Translations under genes and position numbers: made by a program | Source: JAHFUA01 sp963733935 | Lineage (GTDB): Bacteria > Acidobacteriota > Terriglobia > Terriglobales > Acidobacteriaceae | Reading direction: 5' to 3' | Length of the DNA: 64,000 nt | Assembly: GCA_963733935.1 (NCBI GenBank) | Contig: CAVTEQ010000003.1 | Location: forward strand, 1 to 64,000 | Part shown: positions 34,448-42,904 of the stretch, piece by piece | Layout: every line of letters begins with the position of its first letter | Numbering within the stretch: the first letter of the stretch is position 1 | Notes under the pieces: generated by a model | Told to the model about the DNA's origin: nothing | The model's input: the letters and a program-made list of their open reading frames with translations, nothing else | Database searches by the model: none

Positions 34448-36139
34448 ATGAGGGTCTGCCGCGTGCGCAAGCTGAAGATTCCTGCGCTGTTGGTGCTGGT
34501 CTGCCTTTCTCGCCCCATCGCGCCTGCAGGCGAAGCCGCTCCGCCGGATCGCCTCCAGGCAATTTCACAATACATCGCCGCCGGATGGGACCGCCTCACG
34601 CGCTCGACCAGCCGCTGCGAGAGCGTTGTGGATCCCAAGCGCGCCGAGGCGGCAGTCCTTTATGTGCCGGCCGATTATGCGGTCCCCGAACCTCTGACTA
34701 AGATGCAAACCCAGTGTGGCGTGACGGTCAAGCCGTTGCCATTTGTCATTCATGGACCGGGAGAAGTGGGCGCGCGAAAGATCTCTCCCGCGGGACTGCT
34801 TTTTCTTGGGAACGCTTACGTAGTCCCGGGAGGCAGATTCAACGAGATGTATGGGTGGGACAGCTACTTCATCGTGCTCGGCCTGCTGCGGGACCACCGC
34901 CTAGAGCTGGCCGAAGGCATGGTGCGAAACTTCTTTTTCGAGATCGACCACTACGGCGCCATTCTCAATGCCAATCGGACTTATTACCTGACGCGTAGCC
35001 AGCCTCCGTTTCTCTCATCCATGGTGATGGCCATCTACCAAGCCGAAAAATCCAACGGCCACGACAGCGCTGCCTGGCTCGCTGAGGCGTATCCATATGT
35101 AGAGAAGGATTACCAGATGTGGACGCGCAGCCCGCATTTGGCCGGGTCGACAGGTCTCTCGCGCTATTACGACTTCGGCGAAGGGCCGGCGCCCGAAAGC
35201 CTGGACGGAGAACCGGGCTACTACCGCAAAGTTGCCGCTTATTTTCTGCGCCATCCTCAGCAGGCACGGGAATACATCGTGGAGGGCGAGCGCGGCAACG
35301 CGACGGCCGGATATCCGCGCTACACCGTTCAGATTTGTGATACTCCGCAGACGCCGGGATCGGATTGCGAAACGGTTCGCACCGTCCAACTCGCACCCGA
35401 TTACTTCAAAGGCGATCGCGCCATGCGTGAATCGGGCTTCGACCCGTCGTTTCGTTTTGGCCCGTACGGCGCGGCTACCGAGCACTATGCTCCGGTTTGC
35501 CTGAACAGTCTTCTCTACAAAACAGAGAAGGACATGGAAGAGATCAGCTTGCAGTTGGGGCGGAAGCCGGCGGCGGCACGATGGAAGCAGCTTGCGAGCC
35601 AGCGTGCGGCGAGGATCCGCACGCTCCTCTGGGACCCGACTCGCGGGATGTTCTTCGACTACGACCTGCGGAGTGGAAGACGCTCCGACTATGCCTACGC
35701 AACCACGTTCTATCCCTTGTGGGCTGGCCTGGCGACGGCGGAAGAGGCGAAAGCGGTGGTGGGGAATCTCCATCGCTTCGAACAACCGGGTGGGCTCGCC
35801 ATGAGCACACGTGAGACGGGCGTGCAGTGGGACTATCCTTACGGCTGGGCGCCGATTCAATGGCTGGCGGCCGAGGGTCTGCGGCGCTACGGCTACGACG
35901 CTGAGGCCAATCGCATTTCCTACGAATTTCTTTCAACCGTATTGGACGATTTTCAACGCGACGGCACGATCCGGGAAAAGTACAACGTTGTTACTCGTTC
36001 GTCGGACGTCCAAGTGACCGCCGGCTATGCCGCCAACGTGGTGGGCTTCGGCTGGACGAATGGTGTGTTTCTGGACTTGCTGGGCCGGCTGCCCGGTGAA
36101 TGGGTCGAGCGCCTGCGCAGAGAGCCGGCGATGCATTAA
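34448..36139 (+). CDS. treA: Periplasmic alpha,alpha-trehalase, GH37
   Basis: 563-aa enzyme that hydrolyses trehalose to two glucoses. A signal peptide (KIPALLVLVCLSRPIAPAG) indicates export. Both trehalase signatures are present: PGGRFNEMYGWDSY at about 127 and QWDYPYGWAPIQW at about 460. The catalytic-acid region appears as ESGFDPSFRFG and the C-terminal EKYNV segment is kept. Length matches E. coli TreA (565 aa). The start is set at the ATG just before the signal peptide; the frame upstream to 34316 overlaps the divergent transporter. Confidence 0.9.
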   Translation: MRVCRVRKLKIPALLVLVCLSRPIAPAGEAAPPDRLQAISQYIAAGWDRLTRSTSRCESVVDPKRAEAAVLYVPADYAVPEPLTKMQTQCGVTVKPLPFVIHGPGEVGARKISPAGLLFLGNAYVVPGGRFNEMYGWDSYFIVLGLLRDHRLELAEGMVRNFFFEIDHYGAILNANRTYYLTRSQPPFLSSMVMAIYQAEKSNGHDSAAWLAEAYPYVEKDYQMWTRSPHLAGSTGLSRYYDFGEGPAPESLDGEPGYYRKVAAYFLRHPQQAREYIVEGERGNATAGYPRYTVQICDTPQTPGSDCETVRTVQLAPDYFKGDRAMRESGFDPSFRFGPYGAATEHYAPVCLNSLLYKTEKDMEEISLQLGRKPAAARWKQLASQRAARIRTLLWDPTRGMFFDYDLRSGRRSDYAYATTFYPLWAGLATAEEAKAVVGNLHRFEQPGGLAMSTRETGVQWDYPYGWAPIQWLAAEGLRRYGYDAEANRISYEFLSTVLDDFQRDGTIREKYNVVTRSSDVQVTAGYAANVVGFGWTNGVFLDLLGRLPGEWVERLRREPAMH

Positions 36140-36155
36140 TTCCCTCTTAAGACCA

Positions 36156-36551
36156 TCACTGTACCAAGCCGAACGATTTCAGGTATCCCACCAGCTTGCC
36201 GGTTTCGATGGGCTTGAACAGGTAACCATCGCAAAGCTCCTGGTAGGAGGCAAAGACCGCTTTGGTGTCGCTGACCGCGGTGACCATGATGATCTTTACC
36301 CCGGCGGGCGGCAGAATTCCGGCGGTTTCTTCCAGGGCGCGGATTTCCTTGAGCGCGGCTTGCCCGTCCATCTCGGGCATCATGATGTCCATGCAGATCA
36401 GGTCGTACTTGCCCCCAGCGTCCTTGGCGGCGAGGAACGCGTCAATGGCTTCCCTGCCGTTCACCGCGACATGGCATTCGCCGTACGGCGAGAGCAGCGT
36501 TTGCAGTAAGAGCCGGCTGGTGAAGTCGTCCTCGACGATCAGTGTTTTCAT
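36156..36551 (-). CDS. Stand-alone response regulator receiver
   Basis: 131-aa single receiver domain with no output domain. The acidic pocket is in IVEDD, the phospho-acceptor Asp in DLICMDIMMPEMDG and the conserved Lys in LFKPIETG. The ATG at 36551 follows AGAGGAGAA. It is a close paralogue of the receiver at 40034-40429, with the same VEDDF-S-R-LLQ and SPYGEC/APYGEC segments, and the two flank the hybrid kinase. Its role is presumably as a CheY-like phosphate acceptor or sink for that kinase or CheA. Confidence 0.88.
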   Translation of the reverse strand: MKTLIVEDDFTSRLLLQTLLSPYGECHVAVNGREAIDAFLAAKDAGGKYDLICMDIMMPEMDGQAALKEIRALEETAGILPPAGVKIIMVTAVSDTKAVFASYQELCDGYLFKPIETGKLVGYLKSFGLVQ

Positions 36552-36564
36552 TGAGCTTCTCCTC

Positions 36565-39500
36565 TTATCCAACTTCGAACGGCGCCAGTGGTGACTGTTC
36601 CAGAGTGGCTCGGAGCTTCTGGAACTCCTCTTCCAGGCGAAGCAGCAGGCTGGCGCTGCGTTTCAGGTCATCCGCCGTTGCCGCGTCTTGCATTTCGCAC
36701 GCGATGCCGCGCAGGGCGCCTGCGGAGACGGTTGCCGCCGCCCCCTTGAGCGCGTGTGCCTCCATCCGAACCCCGCTCGCATCGCCCCGATCCAGCAGCG
36801 CTCGGAGACTGGATAACTTGCTCGGACAATCCTGAAGAAAGCCGGCGATGATCTTGCTGGCCAGGACCCTGTCCGCCATCAGCCGCCGCAGCAGTTCTTC
36901 CTCGTCAAAAATACTTTTCACCCGCGCGCACTTGCATTTGGCCGGCACCTCCGCGGTACCCGCGGCGGGCGCCAGCCACTTGGCCAAGGCCTGGTCCAGG
37001 TGCGGGAACTCGAGGGGCTTGGAAAGGTAATCGTTCATGCCGGCTTGCAGGCATCGCTCGCGAGTTCCCGACATCGCATCCGCGGTAAGAGCAATGATGA
37101 GAACCTGCGGGTTACGCGCTCCTCCCGGCTTGCGGATGCGGCGAGTGGCCTCGTAGCCATCCATTTCGGGCATCTCGCAGTCCATGAGGACGGCATCGTA
37201 GTCAGCGCATTGCAGTGCCTGCAGCGCCCCTACGCCGCTGTTCACCGCGTCGGCCCGATAGCCGAGCTTTCCCAGCATCGCCAGCGCCACTTCCTGGTTG
37301 GTCGAGTTATCCTCCACCACCAAAATGCGAGCTTCACTTTTGCGCGGCGCCTCCCCAACCAGAATTCTGTTCGCGCGCGGCCCGCCACCAGGGGCGTTCA
37401 CCGAGGCTCTCCCCTGCGGCTGCTTTTCAAAGACCGCGGTGAACCAGAACTTTGAACCCTTGCCCTCCGCGCTCTCGACCCCGATCTGGCCTCCCATCAG
37501 CTCGACCAGTTGCTTCGCGATGGACAGCCCCAGACCCGTGCCGCCGTACTTGCGCGTGACCGATCCATCCGCCTGGATGAAGGGCAGGAAAAGCAAGTCC
37601 GCTTTCTGCGGGTTGATGCCGATTCCAGTATCGGTAATGCCGAAGCGGAGAGTTGCCCTGCGTTCGTCCTCACTCTCGGGCCCCACCAAAATGGCTATCT
37701 CCCCCTGATGGGTAAACTTGATGGCGTTCCCCAGGAGGTTGACCAGAACCTGGCGCAAGCGGCCGGGATCGCCGCGCAACAGAAAAGGCGCCTCGGCTGC
37801 TACCTGACAGCTAAACTTCAATCCTTTTTCGTGAGCGCTGAATGCCAGCAAGCCGGCGAGGTCTTCGAGCGTGGTGCGCAGATCAAAATCAACCGTCTCC
37901 AGAACTACTTTCCCGGCTTCGATCTTGGAGAAATCCAGAATGTCGTTGAGCACCGACATCAGCGCGGTGCTGCTGTTACGCACGATCTCCGCATAACGCC
38001 GTTGCTCTTGAGTGAGCTCCGTATCCAGGAGCAAGCCTGCCATGCCGATCACGCCATTCATGGGGGTTCGGATTTCGTGGCTCATGTTGGCCAGGAACTG
38101 GCTCTTCGCCTGATTGGCGGCGACGGCGGCATCGTGGGCATTCCTGAGTTCCACTTCCGCCTGTTGGCGCGCCCTTTCCAGGCGGTCGCGCTGCAATCGC
38201 GCATACAGGACCGGCGCCAGGTAGGCGGAAATCCGTTCCAGAATTTGCTGGTCTTGCTCGGTGTAGTCCGTTGCCTTGTTAGCGACTTGAAGCAGGCCGA
38301 GGGGCTCATCGGCATAGAGAATGGGCGCAGCAAGGAACCTGCTCACCGGTGTGTGGCCTTCCGGCACATGGGCGGGCTCATTCGAACGGAGAGATTTCTT
38401 CGCCCAGCAGACTGTGGCCGCATTTCGCACTCCAAATCTCGCGGGAAAACCGGATGCTCTTGGACGCTATCTGACCGTTTTCACCGACATCGCTGATCGC
38501 AGAGGGGCAGACCATGGCCCCATCGTCGTCGACGTACCCGAAGAGACCAGACCGGCTGTGGAAATACCGCAGGACAACCTGTAAAACGGCATCGAACATT
38601 TCCTCGTTCGACTTGGTCAGGAAGATCTTTGCGATTCGATTCTTGAGGGCTAACTCCTGTTGGACCCGCTTCTGTTCCGTGATGTCGAGTACTGACGAAA
38701 CAATGTAGGCTACCTCGCCAGCTTCCGATTTGAGCGGGAAATAGCTGCACAACCAATCGCGCTCGGCCAGCGGATCTGCCGAAGTCTTGCCGTGCACCTC
38801 CACATCCAGGATGGGTTCTCCACTCTCGAAGATCTGCCGAAAGTTGTCGGTCAGGAACTCGCCTAACCCCGGCAGCATCTCCCCCAGAGTTCTGGCGATG
38901 TGTTGCTCGGCTGAAAAACCGTTGATGGCAGCCAAACGTTCATTGATGCGCCGGAAGCGGTATTCCCGATCCACCAAGCAAAGGCCCACGGGAGCGTGCT
39001 TATAAATCTCCTCAATTTCGGCTAGGCGCGCCTGCACTTCCCGTTCGCTGCGGCGCAGGGCCTGGGTGCGAAGATCGACCCTGTGCTCCAGCTCCGCGTT
39101 AAGCTCGCGTACTTCACGCTCGGCGAGGATACGCGTGTTCACCTCCTGGACAATTTTTCGCGTTGCGAACACCGCGATTGAGGTTGCGACGAACACTGCC
39201 AGCACGATCAGCAGCAGAACAAAAGCGCGGGCAACGGCATAACGAGCCCGGCTCTGCCTGGCCGCTTTGTCCATCTGCTCCATCTGGAACTGCATGAATG
39301 TGGTCCAGGCAGCGTGATACTTGTATAAAGCCGGGGTTGTTTTTTCGACCATCATGGCGCGAGCTGCGTCTTCCTTGCCTTCATCGACCAGCAAATGCAG
39401 TGCCCGCTGGTAGCTCGCGACATAGGGCGTTCTCGCCTCCCCAACGGCCTCCAGCAGCCGTTTCTGTTCCGGCGAACCGCACTGACTTTCGAGCTTGGTT

Positions 39501-40014
39501 ACTAATTCTGAGATCTTTTGGGTGTTCTCAGCCCTGCTTTTCAGGAGTCGGTCGATCACCCGTTTATCTCTAAGAAGGAATATTTCCATGGTGATACGAC
39601 TATTGCGGTTCGAGTGTGCGAGGGCTTCGCGGGACAACTGCAGTGTGGTCCACTGCCTGCCCAGCACCTCCACTGGAGCTACTGATGTCCGACGGTGCTT
39701 CATCCAGCCCGGTTGGTGCGACACCCATCGTGTCCTAAGCGAGCGAAACGTCCTGCTTACTCGACTGTTCGCGGTTCATGTGCGGCGATGGTTGATGGAG
39801 AGTTTTATTGCGCTTCACGGAATTTGGATGAGTTGAAGTTCGCGTTGATTTGGTTCATCCGGCTAAGGCCCAGATATCCGATCCCTATCAAAATGGCGAT
39901 CAGAAAGGCGAAGGATGCACCGAGCTTCAGGGCGATCTGTCGCCCCCCCGACAGGCGCAAGGCCGGACCGGGCGGAGGTGGGCCAACCCTCGCTACTCTT
40001 TTTTCTTTCAGCAT
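36565..40014 (-). pseudogene. Hybrid sensor histidine kinase, disrupted
   Basis: One kinase gene split into three frames. The segment 40014-39805 encodes the first membrane helix and the start of a four-helix-bundle sensor domain (LKLGASFAFLIAILIGIGYL), then hits a stop. The segment 39724-38378 resumes in another frame with the rest of that bundle, a second membrane helix, a PAS domain and half a GAF domain, ending in a stop. The segment 38430-36565 in a third frame finishes the GAF domain and adds HisKA (FLANMSHEIRTPMNGVIG), HATPase, a receiver (DAVLMDCEMPEMDG) and a C-terminal Hpt (AHALKGAAATVSA). The GAF break is one extra base near 38396-38404. The first break carries about 140 nt more than the fold needs. 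Confidence 0.82.
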
Positions 40015-40033
40015 CAGTTGGCCAACGCCCAGC

Positions 40034-40429
40034 CTACGAAACCAGGCTCAAGGATTTCAGATATCGCAACAACTCTCCGGTATCGACCGGCTTGCGCACG
40101 TAGGCGTCGCAACCCAACTGGAAAGATGTAGCCATCACCTTCATGTCCGGCATCGCCGTCACCATGATGATCTTCACTCCGGTACCGGGCGGAATGCCGG
40201 CGGATTCCTCCAGCGTGCGAATCTGCTTGAGCGCCTCCTGGCCGTCCATCTCCGGCATCATGATGTCCATGCAGATAAGGTCGAACGCGGCCCCGCTCGC
40301 TTTCGCCAGGCGGAAAGCCTCCACCGCTTCCCGGCCGTTCACGGCGGCGTAGCACTCGCCGTAGGGGGCAAGAAAGGATTGCAGCAAGAAGCGGCTGCTG
40401 AAGTCGTCTTCAACAATCAGGATTCGCAT
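40034..40429 (-). CDS. Stand-alone response regulator receiver
   Basis: 131-aa CheY-like receiver. IVEDD forms the acidic pocket, DLICMDIMMPEMDG carries the phospho-acceptor Asp and VRKPVDTGE the conserved Lys. It is a paralogue of the receiver at 36156-36551. It lies between cheR and the broken hybrid kinase in the chemosensory operon. No DNA-binding or enzymatic output is attached, so it probably acts by protein contact. Confidence 0.88.
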   Translation of the reverse strand: MRILIVEDDFSSRFLLQSFLAPYGECYAAVNGREAVEAFRLAKASGAAFDLICMDIMMPEMDGQEALKQIRTLEESAGIPPGTGVKIIMVTAMPDMKVMATSFQLGCDAYVRKPVDTGELLRYLKSLSLVS

Positions 40430-40512
40430 GGTCGCATTTATCTATCGGCCGGCGAGCCGCTTCCCCTTACTCGCGTGGGAGGGGAGGAGGGGCGCCATCG
40501 GATCCGTGTGCC

Positions 40513-41334
40513 CTATTTGCGCAGCCGGTAATACGACGTGTTCTCCCATGGCACCCGGTCGAATGAGTCATCGAGATTCAAGGTGGTTTCCGCCGATCCC
40601 AGAAAAAGAACTCCATCCTCGCGCAGGACGCTTCGTACTCTGCGAAGAATTTCCTTCTTCTTCTCCACGCTGAAATAGATCAGCACATTGCGCAAGAAGA
40701 CCACATCAAACTTTGGCAGCGAGGGCCAGGCGCCCGCCAGATTGCACTCGCGAAACCCAACCATGCTGCGGAGGCTGTTGCTGATCTGCCATTCCACTCC
40801 TTCGCGGGTGAAATACCGGGTCAGGCATTTCGCCGGAAGGCCGCGGTTTACTTCCAACTGGGAGTACCGTCCTTGCCGGGCGCGCTCGAGGATGGCCTCC
40901 GAGATGTCGGTGCCGAGGATGGAAACATCCCATCCCGGCAAGCCGGCAAAGTCCTCGCATACCAGCATGGCCAGGCTGTATGCCTCCTGACCGCTGGAGG
41001 CAGCGGCGCTCCAGAACGAGAGCTTGCGCTCCTGTGCCTTCTTGACCAGAAGCTCAGGAAGGATGGTCTTGGTCAGTGCCTGGAAAGGCGCCGCATCGCG
41101 AAAGAAAATGGTCTCATTGTTAGTCATCGCATCCAGGACCTTGCGATGCAGGCCGTTGGCCTGTTGCCCGCGCAGCCGCTCCAGCAGCTTCTGGGCGGAG
41201 TCCAGGCCTTCCTTGTAGGCGAGCGGGGTCAACCGCGACTCGACGAGGTACTCCTTGCCCGGGTCGATGATGATGGCGGACTGCTCGTTCATGAACTTGC
41301 ACAGATAATCGAATTCAGCGGCTGCTAATCCCAT
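40513..41334 (-). CDS. cheR: Chemoreceptor glutamate methyltransferase CheR
   Basis: 273-aa SAM-dependent methyltransferase that methylates chemoreceptor glutamates during adaptation. An N-terminal helical domain (FDYLCKFMNEQSAIIIDPGK) precedes the Rossmann domain. The SAM-binding strand appears as KLSFWSAAASSGQEAYSLAM and the conserved LRNVLIYFSVEKK motif is present. It starts immediately after the cheB stop and belongs to the chemosensory operon. Length is typical of the family. Confidence 0.92.
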   Translation of the reverse strand: MGLAAAEFDYLCKFMNEQSAIIIDPGKEYLVESRLTPLAYKEGLDSAQKLLERLRGQQANGLHRKVLDAMTNNETIFFRDAAPFQALTKTILPELLVKKAQERKLSFWSAAASSGQEAYSLAMLVCEDFAGLPGWDVSILGTDISEAILERARQGRYSQLEVNRGLPAKCLTRYFTREGVEWQISNSLRSMVGFRECNLAGAWPSLPKFDVVFLRNVLIYFSVEKKKEILRRVRSVLREDGVLFLGSAETTLNLDDSFDRVPWENTSYYRLRK

Positions 41335-41335
41335 G

Positions 41336-42440
41336 TCACACTACCTGTCCGTGAATTTGGGCAGCAACATTCCGGTCGGGAGATCGTTGGATGCTGGTTT
41401 TATGAATAATATCCTCCGCAATTTCGCTCAAAGGCAGAACACAATCGGCGATCCCGGCGGTGGCCACCGCGCCTGGCATGCCCCACACCACCGAACTGGG
41501 CTCGTCTTGAACAACCACTTGGCCACCCAACTCGTGAATGCGCTCACAGCCTCGAAGTCCGTCCTGCCCCATGCCGGTCAGGACCACAGCCAGTGACCTT
41601 GGGCCGAAGATTTCAGCTACCGAGCGAAACAAAACATCCACCGATGGACGGCACGAATTCTCCGGCGGCAGTTGATTCATCGCCAGGCGCAAGTGCGTAC
41701 CATCGCGCAGAATGGTCATATGGAAATCTCCCGGCGCAATCCAGGCCTGCCCGGGTTCGACCTGGGCCCGGGGTAACGCTTCCTTGATCGGAATCTGCGC
41801 CGATGCCGCCAGCCGTTCCGCCAGGAACGCGGTAAACACCGGAGGCATGTGCTGAACAATCAGGATGGGCACGGGAAAATCGTGCGGTATGCGCGGAAGA
41901 ACCTCTGCCAGAGCGTTGGGCCCTCCGGTCGATGTGCCGATGACCACGATGTCGACTCTGGAACTCTGCGCGGCCGGCTTGGTGAAAACCGGGGCTCGCC
42001 GTGGAGCCACCGGGACGCTAGGCAGTGGGTGCCGTCCGCAGAGCGCCTTGATCTTGGGGATCAGTTGCTCGCGAATGCGTTCGCTGCCTTCGGAGACGCT
42101 CTGCACGTTGGAGGGCTTGGTTACGTAATCGTCAGCTCCTGCCGCCAGCGCATCCAAGGTCGCCAGCGCCGCCCGCTCGGTGAGGCTGCTGAACATGATG
42201 ACCCGCAGGGTGGGGCGGGATGCGGCGGATTTCCTTCAGGGCCGCGAGTCCGTCCATCTCCGGCATCTCAATATCCATGGTCACCACGTCCGGCGTGCAC
42301 TGATCGACCATGGCCAGCGCAATCTTCCCGTTCGCCGCCACCCCCGCGACCTCCAGTTCGGGATCGGCAGCCACAACCTCGCGCACCATCCGCCGGATCA
42401 CTGCGGAATCGTCTACCACCAGTACCCTGAGCTTGCTCAC
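41336..42440 (-). pseudogene. cheB: Chemoreceptor methylesterase/glutaminase CheB, apparent frameshift
   Basis: CheB removes methyl groups from receptors when its receiver is phosphorylated. The receiver half (VVDDSAVIRRMVREVV, phospho-Asp in TMDIEMPEMDG) reads in one frame from the GTG at 42440. Homology then jumps to a second frame (MFSSLTERAALATLDALAAG, then DYVTKPS), which carries the esterase domain with Ser in IGTSTGGPNAL, His in VQHMPPVFT and Asp in TGMGQDGLRG. The jump is at a run of four G on the plus strand (42212-42215); removing one base restores an intact gene. All catalytic residues are kept, so this may be an assembly error or a very recent mutation. The GTG overlaps the cheY stop. 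Confidence 0.85.
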
Positions 42441-42826
42441 AGAGCACTCGGAGCAGATTCACGGAGCAAGCCCAACAGCCGAAGCTTTTCGAGGATTACA
42501 TCCTTGGTGAAGGGCTTCATCACATATTCGTTGGCTCCCACTTCCAGGGCGCGGGCAACGCCGCTCATTTCCATTTCCGTGGTCACCATCATGATTTGCA
42601 TGGAGTCGAAGCTGTGATCGGCGCGTATGTTCGACAACAGTTCCATGCCGTCCATCTCCGGCATGTTCCAGTCAATCGAGGTGAGGTCGACGGCCGCGTT
42701 TTGGCGTAATACCTCCAACGCGTCGCGACCGTGTTTTGCTTCCAGTACTTCCGAACCAGCCTCCACCAGAATCTTTTTTAAGAATTTACGCATGGTGGAT
42801 GAATCATCCACGACCAATACTCGCAT
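42437..42826 (-). CDS. cheY: Chemotaxis response regulator CheY
   Basis: 129-aa receiver domain. The acidic pocket is VVDDSSTMRKFLKKIL, the phospho-acceptor Asp is in TSIDWNMPEMDGMELL, and the switch Thr/Lys region is MVTTEMEMSGV and YVMKPFTKD. DWNMP is the motif of genuine chemotaxis CheY proteins, unlike the two other receivers in this cluster. The stop overlaps the cheB GTG, so the two are coupled. No flagellar genes are in the window, so the output machine (flagellum, pili or other) is unknown. Confidence 0.92.
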   Translation of the reverse strand: MRVLVVDDSSTMRKFLKKILVEAGSEVLEAKHGRDALEVLRQNAAVDLTSIDWNMPEMDGMELLSNIRADHSFDSMQIMMVTTEMEMSGVARALEVGANEYVMKPFTKDVILEKLRLLGLLRESAPSAL

Positions 42827-42904
42827 TCACTACTCCCCTGAATCCGACCGCAGCCGCGAGCTGCGGCCGGCTTCGTTTATTCCCACGAAATTCTGCATCC
42901 TGCC

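Noticed and set aside
38370..38440. Programmed frameshift in the hybrid kinase
   Set aside because: No slippery heptamer or downstream structure is evident, and the same gene has a second larger lesion, so degradation or sequence error is simpler.
42132..42440. Separate small receiver gene followed by a separate methylesterase gene
   Set aside because: The receiver lacks its last strands, which are found in the other frame immediately after a G-run; one frameshifted cheB explains both.
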